Shown here: positions 14,314 to 20,178 of the stretch, one piece after another
Position numbering within the stretch: the first letter of the stretch is position 1
Layout: every line of letters begins with the position of its first letter
Position numbers and translations under genes: made by a program
DNA from: UBA1731 sp045595285
GTDB taxonomy: Bacteria > Verrucomicrobiota > Kiritimatiellia > RFP12 > UBA1067
Direction of reading: 5' to 3'
NCBI GenBank assembly: GCA_045595285.1
Contig: JAZOAC010000131.1
Coordinates: 1-20,178, forward strand
DNA length: 20,178 nucleotides
The notes under the pieces: generated by a model
What the model was told of the DNA's origin: nothing
Databases searched by the model: none
The model's input: the letters and a program-made list of their open reading frames with translations, nothing else

Positions 14314-14925
14314 TCACTTGACAACCTGCGTTGGACGCCAACTGTATACATCATCATTACGGCCTCTGAGCTCATATTCAACCTTGCCGTCCGGTCCGGC
14401 AGACCAGACGACGGCGCTGGCTCGAATGTTTCCAAAGGACTGTGTCTCGGTTATGCCGTCTCCGTCTTCGTCAATGGCGTAACCCAGGATATGGTCGCCC
14501 ACCGTGCCGCCCGACGGAACCCGCGTGCTTTCGGTCGCACTCTTGCTCCTCTTGAGGACGGCTTCCGCCTCGGCATCGACAATGCCGCAACGATCCTTAC
14601 CTACCAGAGTATAACTGCCTTCCGCGCCGGATCTCATGTTGTATGAAAGCCCGAGGAGCTTATAGCGAATAAACGCCTTCGCCGCTTCCTTGTCCAGTTT
14701 GCCTGAGCCGCCAGCTGCTCCATTGAGAAGTTCCTGCGGCCACATCCCCTCCTTGGAGAGAATATGCGTAAGCGCTGTGGCGACATTCGCGACCAACTCT
14801 TGGTTTTTCGCCCTTCTTGCCGATTTTATCACCCTGGAATATCCTACCATGGAGGCTGCCGCCAGTATGGCGATGATGCCTATTACAACCAGCATCTCAA
14901 CCAACGTAAATCCGCTCTTCTTCAT
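14314..14925 (-). CDS. Pseudopilin, GspG-like, with DEDGDG acidic loop
   Basis: The 203-residue protein begins MKKSG before FTLVEMLVVIGIIAILAAASMVGYS, a standard class III signal with Glu +5. Its C-terminal part has DEDGDG at 152-157 and VVWSAGPDGK at 172-181. The second resembles the WSAGPDG loop of G-type pseudopilins, which bind calcium near the C-terminus in well-studied GspG. The start is preceded directly by an array of CTCTTTA-type repeats; the unit next to the gene supplies an AGGAG at a good distance. It lies 18 bp ahead of the next pseudopilin. Confidence 0.86.
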   Translation of the reverse strand: MKKSGFTLVEMLVVIGIIAILAAASMVGYSRVIKSARRAKNQELVANVATALTHILSKEGMWPQELLNGAAGGSGKLDKEAAKAFIRYKLLGLSYNMRSGAEGSYTLVGKDRCGIVDAEAEAVLKRSKSATESTRVPSGGTVGDHILGYAIDEDGDGITETQSFGNIRASAVVWSAGPDGKVEYELRGRNDDVYSWRPTQVVK

Positions 14926-14974
14926 CTCTTCACTCCTCTCTTTTTACTCTTCTCTCTTTACTCTTTACTTCCAA
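14926..14974. repeat. Seven 7-nt repeats, consensus CTCTTTA, filling an intergenic gap exactly
   Basis: The 49-bp gap between two pseudopilin genes consists of exactly seven in-phase 7-mers (CTCTTCA, CTCCTCT, CTTTTTA, CTCTTCT, CTCTTTA, CTCTTTA, CTTCCAA). On the coding strand they are purine-rich, and the one nearest the downstream gene contains the only candidate Shine-Dalgarno, AGGAG. Confidence 0.8.
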
Positions 14975-16162
14975 CTATTTCCCCGTACTCATGAACTTGA
15001 TGTCATCCGCCATCCATGTTATAGCAGTCCTGTAATGATCGGAATTGTCATCCTTGAACTTTGCGAGATCCACCCACGGAGGGAATGTCTTTCCGTTCTC
15101 GCCGGCCGACCAGAGAACATACGTCTGATACGGAGCGGGGGAATAGTAATAGAAGTCATTCCCCCAGCCATCTCTTACGGTGAGCGAATTCAGCGGATAG
15201 CCCGAACTTCCCGATTTGTTTGATCCGCCAGCGCCATACAGAGAAAAACTCCCGGCGTCCTTCACTTCAGGGATACCATTGTTTCCCGAATAACCGATTG
15301 GAATTCCAAAGAAATTGAAACCAGGACCACTCACTATATCGCGCAGATTCGGCATCCAGCGGGCACATGCCGCCTGACTCGGGATAAGATCTATCTGCCA
15401 ATCGTCGTCGCTTCCCATAATGTCGCAGAAGCTCTTCCACGATTCATACGCTATGCCAGTATCCATTCGAGGGGGAAGCGGATTGAACGCCGTCCATTGC
15501 CGGTAGTTGTCGATGGAATTGTTGAACGCTTCCGTGTTTCCGCTCTGGCTTCCCTTGGCGCATTCGAGCATGAAACGATACCTCGGAAGCAGGAACGACA
15601 TCAATCCATAGCGGAATAGATGCAGACGTCGACAGTCCGTCTCATCTTGGTAACTATTCAGAAATCCAGGATTCTCCAAAGACTGCCAAGTCATCGACAG
15701 TAGGTTTTCGACATGTTTCTTGACTGTGTCGCTGTATATGTCGGAGTCATACGCCGCCTGAATGCCGTTCTTGAATATCTCATACAGCCGTTTATACCCA
15801 TTCGGCGGCGGAAACATCGCCGCAACAGGTTGAGACATGCATGCGGCCCTTACCGAGTTCCACACAAGATCATTCTCCGTGTCATCATCGTCGGTCTGTA
15901 TCGTGGGATGGCTTTCATCTACCTTTCGATAGACATTCCGCGATGATCCCTGAAGCGGAACCGGCGGATAGGAACCAAATGCGGCATAATATCCGGAAAG
16001 GCAGTTTTCGAGACGCTGCAAACGGTGCACCGTGGTTTCACGATTGCTCGTATTGCCGGCAATGCCGCTCAAACGGAATATCACGGCCATCAACGAGACG
16101 ACCACAACCGTCACGACCAGCAACTCTATCAGCGTAAAACCGGATTTATGCAACTTCTGCAC
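14975..16162 (-). CDS. Large GspG-like pseudopilin (395 aa)
   Basis: The start is a GTG at 16162 with GGGGGA 7 bases ahead. The N-terminus is MQKLHKSG before FTLIELLVVTVVVVSLMAVIF (Glu +5), followed by RLENCLSGYYAAFGSYPPVP, as in G-type subunits. Near the C-terminus are DGWGNDFYYYSP (331-342), a variant of the DPWGNPY signature, and VLWSAGENGK (349-358). Between them about 230 residues of extra, aspartate-rich sequence have been inserted into the G-type plan (typical GspG is about 140 aa), so the fold is probably a G core with a large additional domain. It lies directly after the GspF gene with a 29-bp spacer. Confidence 0.85.
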   Translation of the reverse strand: MQKLHKSGFTLIELLVVTVVVVSLMAVIFRLSGIAGNTSNRETTVHRLQRLENCLSGYYAAFGSYPPVPLQGSSRNVYRKVDESHPTIQTDDDDTENDLVWNSVRAACMSQPVAAMFPPPNGYKRLYEIFKNGIQAAYDSDIYSDTVKKHVENLLSMTWQSLENPGFLNSYQDETDCRRLHLFRYGLMSFLLPRYRFMLECAKGSQSGNTEAFNNSIDNYRQWTAFNPLPPRMDTGIAYESWKSFCDIMGSDDDWQIDLIPSQAACARWMPNLRDIVSGPGFNFFGIPIGYSGNNGIPEVKDAGSFSLYGAGGSNKSGSSGYPLNSLTVRDGWGNDFYYYSPAPYQTYVLWSAGENGKTFPPWVDLAKFKDDNSDHYRTAITWMADDIKFMSTGK

Positions 16163-16191
16163 GCTCTATTCCCCCAATCTTCTCTCTTTAC

Positions 16192-17517
16192 TCACATTCC
16201 CGCACCTGCGCCAGACACACTGGAAATGATCTTAATCATCGGCAGGAACATTGCTATGACGATCGTACCGACCACCACGGCAAGGAAGATGATGAGCGCA
16301 GGCTCGATTGCCGCCGTCAGACCTGCCACTGCGTTGTCGACCTCATCATCGTATGTGTTCGCGATTCGAGTAAGCATATCCGCCAATGCGCCCGTCTCCT
16401 CTCCGACCTGCACCATTGACACCACCATCGGCGGAAAAACTCCGGACGCCGCAAGGGGATCCGTCATGGATTCACCCTCTTTGACTGCATCATGAACGGA
16501 CTGAAGGGCGTTCGCTATCACACGGTTGCCGGCGGTGTCACGTACAATCTGAAGGGCCTGAAGAATCGGCACGCCAGACGCAAGAAGCGTTCCAAGCGTA
16601 CGCGTAACCTGAGAGATGGCGGTACGCTTTACAAGAGTGCCTGTCACAGGTATCTTGAGGCGCATGACATCCAGAAAGTATGCGCCCCCCTTGGTATGCC
16701 CGATCACTTTGTAGATTACGACAAGCGCGGCTGCGCCTGCCGCGATTTGCAGACCATTGTGCTGCACGAAGTCTGAGACACCCATGACAAACTCGGTAAC
16801 CGCAGGAAGCGCGGCATCACCAAGAATGTCAGAGAACACCTGCTTGAACTTCGGGATCACCGTGGTCAGAAGGAACGCCGTGATGCCGATGGCGGCGAGA
16901 AGCACCACGGAAGGGTAGATCATCGCGCCCTTGACCTTGTTCTTGATCTTCTGCGCCTTCTCCGCAAACTCCGCCAGACGGTTCAGCACCACTTCAAGCA
17001 CACCGCCGGCCTCGCCGGCCTTGACCATGTTGACATAAAGATTGTCGAAGATCTTCGGGTAGGCGGTAAGAGCCTCGGAAAAGGTTCCGCCACCGGAAAT
17101 GTTCTCGGAAATGCCGTTCAGGCACGCACCCATTGCAGGTATCTGGTTCTGCTTCTTGAGGACCTCGATGCAACGCATGAGGGGGAGACCTGCATTCACC
17201 AAAGTGGCAAGCTGCCGGGTGAAGGTCGTCAACTCCTTCGGTTTAACACGGCCCTGAAGGAACGATGGCAACTTAATATTTATCTTGATGTCCTTGTTTA
17301 GGGATCCGCCCTTTTTGGCAGACGCTGCTGCGGCCTTTTTAGCCGCAGGCTTCTTGCCGACCGTAGCTGGAGCCGCATTCTTCACCTCGCCGATCGCGCT
17401 CGGGAAAAGCCCTGCCGCACGCACCGCCGCAATCGCCTGCGCACGGTCTGCCGCATCAACTGTGCCCTTTTGCTCTTTGCCCTGGGCGTCCATTGCAATG
17501 TACTGAAATGTTGCCAT
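16192..17517 (-). CDS. Type II secretion/type IV pilus inner-membrane platform protein, GspF/PilC family
   Basis: The 441-residue polytopic protein forms the inner-membrane platform on which pseudopilins are assembled and which contacts the assembly ATPase. A cytoplasmic N-terminal domain (MATFQYIAMDAQGKEQKG, 1-45) is followed by an Ala/Lys-rich linker (about 48-95). Then come the two repeated T2SSF domains: about 98-221 (FTRQLATLVNAGLPLMRCIEVL, then a membrane helix) and about 301-423 (ISQVTRTLGTLLASGVPILQAL, VSMVQVGEETGALADML, then the last membrane helix). Length is normal apart from the linker. It has GAGGGG as Shine-Dalgarno and heads the pseudopilin operon behind its own promoter. The matching GspE ATPase is not in the window. 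Confidence 0.95.
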   Translation of the reverse strand: MATFQYIAMDAQGKEQKGTVDAADRAQAIAAVRAAGLFPSAIGEVKNAAPATVGKKPAAKKAAAASAKKGGSLNKDIKINIKLPSFLQGRVKPKELTTFTRQLATLVNAGLPLMRCIEVLKKQNQIPAMGACLNGISENISGGGTFSEALTAYPKIFDNLYVNMVKAGEAGGVLEVVLNRLAEFAEKAQKIKNKVKGAMIYPSVVLLAAIGITAFLLTTVIPKFKQVFSDILGDAALPAVTEFVMGVSDFVQHNGLQIAAGAAALVVIYKVIGHTKGGAYFLDVMRLKIPVTGTLVKRTAISQVTRTLGTLLASGVPILQALQIVRDTAGNRVIANALQSVHDAVKEGESMTDPLAASGVFPPMVVSMVQVGEETGALADMLTRIANTYDDEVDNAVAGLTAAIEPALIIFLAVVVGTIVIAMFLPMIKIISSVSGAGAGM

Positions 17518-17559
17518 TATTTCCCCTCAATTTGCTGAAACTTTCTTTCCTGACATGGG

Positions 17560-17588
17560 ATTATATGAAATAGACTCCTTGAAATCAA
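17560..17588 (-). promoter_or_regulatory. Sigma70-type promoter of the gspF-pseudopilin operon
   Basis: On the minus strand TTGATT (17583-17588) and a consensus TATAAT (17560-17565) are exactly 17 bp apart. The start point would be near 17553, giving a leader of about 35 nt with Shine-Dalgarno GAGGGG before the gspF ATG. The -35 begins about 10 bp after the accA stop, so the operon can be read independently of accDA. Confidence 0.65.
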
Positions 17589-17597
17589 GACTATGGT

Positions 17598-18377
17598 TCA
17601 GAATCGTCCCATATCCGTAAACTTGACGTACCGTCTTTCAAGCAACTCCTCAACGGACAGCCGCTGAAGTTCCTTGAGAGCCGAAACTATCGACTTCTTG
17701 AGCCCCGCCATAAGATTCTTCTCTGGGACAATCTCATCAATGGCGCCAAGCTTCTTCAGCTCTGGCGCAGTGATCTTGAGTGCAGCCGCAGCCTCGGGCG
17801 CCTTGGAACCGTCGCGCCAGAGGATTCCGGCGCAACCCTCGGGAGAAATTACGGAATAGACCGCGTTCTCGAGCATGAGAATCCTATCGCCGACGGCGAT
17901 CGCCAAAGCACCACCTGAGCCGCCCTCTCCCGTGATGACCACCACGACTGGCGTTTTGAGCGCGGCAAAAAACTCCAGTGATTTCGCGATTGCCTCGGCC
18001 TGACCACGCGCTTCAGCAGTGTCGCCAGGGTAGGCACCAGGAGTATCGACGAACGTCACCACCGGCAGATGGAATTTCTCCGCAAGCTTTGCAAGACGCA
18101 TTGCCTTGCGATATCCGTCTGGATTGGCCATTCCAAAATTGGAGACCATGTTCTCCTCAACAGTCGCACCCTTGTTGTGTCCAAGAACGAGAGCCTTGAG
18201 ACCACCGATGGTGGCGAAACCACCGACAAGACCTCGGTCGTCATTAACGAGCCGATCACCGTGAAGCTCCTCGAAATCGCTGCAAAGCGCCTTGATAAAA
18301 TCAAAAATGTGCGGACGCTTCGCATCGCGTGCGATTTTCACGCGGTCATAAGCCGTCAATATCTTTGCCTTAGCCAT
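17598..18377 (-). CDS. accA: Acetyl-CoA carboxylase carboxyltransferase subunit alpha (short form)
   Basis: With AccD this subunit transfers the carboxyl group from carboxybiotin on AccB to acetyl-CoA, giving malonyl-CoA for fatty acid synthesis. The family motifs are present: FVDTPGAYPG (109-118), the oxyanion-forming GEGGSGGA (150-157) and SPEGCAGILW (178-187). The protein ends in LLERRYVKFTDMGRF. At 259 residues it lacks the 50-60 residue helical N-terminal extension of E. coli AccA (319 aa) and resembles the short form of streptococci. AAGGAG precedes the ATG with a 6-base gap, and only 25 bp separate it from accD, so the start is well supported. The spacer holds a single TAGTTGGTAG element like the 7-nt repeats elsewhere. 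Confidence 0.96.
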   Translation of the reverse strand: MAKAKILTAYDRVKIARDAKRPHIFDFIKALCSDFEELHGDRLVNDDRGLVGGFATIGGLKALVLGHNKGATVEENMVSNFGMANPDGYRKAMRLAKLAEKFHLPVVTFVDTPGAYPGDTAEARGQAEAIAKSLEFFAALKTPVVVVITGEGGSGGALAIAVGDRILMLENAVYSVISPEGCAGILWRDGSKAPEAAAALKITAPELKKLGAIDEIVPEKNLMAGLKKSIVSALKELQRLSVEELLERRYVKFTDMGRF

Positions 18378-18402
18378 TCTTCTCTCCTTGCTGCACTACC
18401 AA

Positions 18403-19224
18403 CTAGAACCCAAAATACTTCAGCACTTTCACGATGAACGCCTTAAGATCCTTACGCTCAACGATCTTGTCGATGAAACCATGGGCCTTGAGGTATTCAG
18501 CCGTCTGGAAGTCATCGGGAAGCTTCTGACGTATCGTATTTTCAATTACACGCCGACCGGCAAAACCGATAAGCGCACCAGGCTCCGTGATATTGATGTC
18601 TCCAAGCATTGCATAAGACGCCGAAACACCGCCTGTGGTGGGATCTGTGAGTACCGAAATGAATGGAAGCCCAGAATCCTTAAGACGCCTGATGGCGGCA
18701 GCGGTCTTCGCCATCTGCATAAGGGAAAGGATTCCTTCGTGCATGCGCGCTCCGCCAGATGCCGAACAGATCACAAGCGGACGTCTTTCAGCAATCGCCT
18801 TCTCCGCCGCAAGGCAGATTCTCTCACCGGTACCAGTACCAAGAGATCCACCCATGAACGCAAAATCCATAACGCCAAGCATCACGGGAACCTCGCCCAT
18901 CGTAGCAGTTCCAATAACTACAGACTCCGTCTCGCCGGTCTTGGCTATAGTCGATTCAACCTTAGCCTTGTACGAGCCTGTGGCATCCCTGAAATTCAAG
19001 TGATCGGAGTAGGATATGTTGCGGTAAAGCTCCGTAAACGAACCTTCATCCGCCAAAAGCGCAATGCGTGCACGCGCTTTCATGCGACCATGGTAGCCAC
19101 ATTCCGTGCAGATGCCAGTCCAATCGCCTTTGGCAAAATATTTCTTGCAACGAGGACACGTCACCCACAGTTCCTTGGACTGCGGAATCGCAACCTGTTC
19201 CGTATTCTTCTCAAACCAAGCCAT
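18403..19224 (-). CDS. accD: Acetyl-CoA carboxylase carboxyltransferase subunit beta
   Basis: The 273-residue protein is the beta half of the cytoplasmic carboxyltransferase. A four-cysteine zinc finger (CPRC at 23-26, CTEC at 39-42) precedes the crotonase-type core with FMGGSLGTGTGE (123-134), SASGGARMHEG (154-164) and PTTGGVSAS (195-203). Length fits the family (E. coli about 304). Shine-Dalgarno AAGGAG lies 7 bases before the ATG. It is the first gene of an accD-accA pair with a promoter just upstream, an arrangement that balances the two subunits. Confidence 0.97.
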   Translation of the reverse strand: MAWFEKNTEQVAIPQSKELWVTCPRCKKYFAKGDWTGICTECGYHGRMKARARIALLADEGSFTELYRNISYSDHLNFRDATGSYKAKVESTIAKTGETESVVIGTATMGEVPVMLGVMDFAFMGGSLGTGTGERICLAAEKAIAERRPLVICSASGGARMHEGILSLMQMAKTAAAIRRLKDSGLPFISVLTDPTTGGVSASYAMLGDINITEPGALIGFAGRRVIENTIRQKLPDDFQTAEYLKAHGFIDKIVERKDLKAFIVKVLKYFGF

Positions 19225-19247
19225 CTGATGACTCCTTTCAGTCGCCC

Positions 19248-19256
19248 ATTATACCA
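19248..19256 (-). promoter_or_regulatory. Extended -10 promoter of accDA
   Basis: On the minus strand the sequence TGGTATAAT forms a consensus -10 with the TGn extension, 23 bases upstream of the accD ATG. No good -35 is seen at 17 bp, which extended -10 promoters do not require. The leader would be very short (under 20 nt). Confidence 0.55.
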
Positions 19257-19986
19257 TAAATCCCTAAACAAAATCTCCATTGACATACGCGAGATGTTTT
19301 TGGCAAAAGGCTGTCAAATCGGCGACAACTAAAATCCCTCTATGCAAAACCGTGCAATCCCAACCCCTTCAAAAGCAAGCTTTATCGACACGCCGTCACC
19401 CCTGCCCACTTGCTACTGCAATCGACTTTTGACATTCGCTTTCTGTCTACCATCTCCCTATACTGCAACTGATGCTTCCATGAATCCAAAACGATGGGTG
19501 AGACGGGAACATCCATACCATCACATCATGCCCCGCTTTACGCACTGTGAATGTCAATATTGTTTTAAAGATCACGGCAATACACTCTGTTTCATGACCA
19601 TGAAAGGGATGGTCGCCGTCCGCATAGCCCGTAAATTTCATTCACTGTACAAATGCCGTTATGAAGGCAAAGGCGAAGAGTGTCATGCCATATTAAAATC
19701 ACATCACCAAATGCTTCGACAAACAGTCGGGCAAGCGTCTTTTCACAGAAGGGATGCCCAGATATGCGCTTTGACAGCCATGGCGAAGGATGGCACATGC
19801 CCGCTCTTCTTACCGCAACCTTTTTCTACACGTTCTACATTTCTGCACGGGCTAACAAAACTCCAGATTACCCTCATTTGCATTCCCTTGCGTAGCGTGG
19901 GCAGACGCCAACTCGCAATTAGCACATATCTGGTCACGAAAAGGCTTCAAGCCTTCCGACCTCCGACTTGGGACATCCACACCGGA
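19257..19986. other. About 730 bp without a supportable gene
   Basis: I see no gene I can support here. A plus-strand open frame (19342-20133) and shorter minus-strand frames exist. They lack Shine-Dalgarno sequences and recognisable domains, and the longest runs into the 7-nt repeat array. There is no tRNA, and I recognised no structured RNA. A small hypothetical protein on the minus strand (for example 19447-19641 or 19592-19798) cannot be excluded. Confidence 0.45.
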
Positions 19987-20153
19987 AGTCCGATGTCCGA
20001 AATCTGTCATCCGAAATCTGACGTCCGAAGTCCAAAATCTGTCATCCGAAATCTGACGTCCGAAGTCCAAAGTCCGAAATCCAAAGTCTTAAGTCCGATG
20101 TCTGAAGTCCGAAATCCGAAGTTAGAAGTCTGAAGTCCCAAGTCCGATGTCCT
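19987..20153. repeat. 23-unit 7-nt tandem repeat array, consensus AGTCCGA
   Basis: Twenty-three consecutive 7-mers keep perfect phase from 19987 to 20147, with a partial unit after. Nearly all fit NRTCYRA, with AGTCCGA the commonest. Within it a block of five units (35 bp, 20001-20035) is repeated exactly at 20036-20070, showing recent duplication at a higher order. The array is open in at least one plus-strand frame, producing 7-residue peptide repeats there, but I regard that as incidental. Confidence 0.9.
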
Positions 20154-20178
20154 CTTTCTTCCTCATTTCTTTCAGTCT

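Noticed and set aside
19342..20133. 263-residue plus-strand open frame downstream of the acc genes' promoter region
   Set aside because: No Shine-Dalgarno, no recognisable domain, Ser/His/Pro/Cys-rich composition unlike the real genes, and its end is translation of the 7-nt repeat array.
19987..20153. CRISPR array
   Set aside because: Units are 7 nt and contiguous with no unique spacers, and no cas gene is present.

Overview
The window reads as a chromosomal segment from a Gram-negative bacterium of the PVC superphylum (Verrucomicrobiota, Kiritimatiellota or Lentisphaerota type). This placement is inferred from gene style, not from a phylogenetic marker. The signs are a long run of type IV-pilin-like pseudopilins with KRAFTLIE or KGFTLIE leaders, one of them with a C-terminal HVxFxDGH motif, a periplasmic SurA-like chaperone, a lipobox lipoprotein, four-helix-bundle (S23/IVP) proteins, and spacers built from degenerate 7-nt repeats. 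By eye the sequence has medium GC and is AT-richer at the left end.

Left accessory part (1 to about 3480). Two plus-strand genes overlap by ATGA: the C-terminal part of an alpha/beta-hydrolase-like protein, cut by the window edge, and an exported protein of unknown function. Facing them on the minus strand is an AbiE-type toxin-antitoxin remnant. Its AbiEi-like antitoxin is intact, but the AbiEii toxin keeps only its C-terminal part. A promoter in front of the antitoxin is flanked by two related dyad sites. Next comes a four-helix-bundle protein, then two opposed arrays of 8-nt repeats, then tRNA-Ser(UGA), whose 3' end points into this accessory part.

Housekeeping block (about 3487 to 7000, minus strand): tRNA-Ser, a class C beta-lactamase-fold serine hydrolase lipoprotein, the 16S rRNA dimethyltransferase RsmA, a frameshifted four-helix-bundle pseudogene, and a SurA/parvulin chaperone.

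Pseudopilin block (6997 to 17517, minus strand). A clear sigma70-type promoter at 17560-17588 drives a GspF/PilC platform protein. It is followed by eight pseudopilin-like genes, mostly overlapping by a few bases: a 395-aa GspG-like protein, two further G-like proteins, H-, I- and J-like proteins, another G-like protein, and a 1074-aa K-like protein. After a repeat-filled gap of 70 bp come a ninth pseudopilin of the DUF1559-like style and, overlapping it, the SurA-like chaperone. No secretin, ATPase (GspE) or prepilin peptidase lies in the window. The set looks like an expanded type II secretion-like pseudopilus assembly whose motor and outer-membrane parts are encoded elsewhere.

Right end (17598 to 20178). 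accD and accA, the two carboxyltransferase subunits of acetyl-CoA carboxylase, sit behind an extended -10 promoter. They are followed by about 760 bp in which I can support no gene, then a 23-unit, perfectly phased 7-nt repeat array.

The most unusual non-genic feature is that several spacers are filled with short tandem repeats in 7-nt phase, with a different 7-mer at most loci, in places running directly up to start codons.
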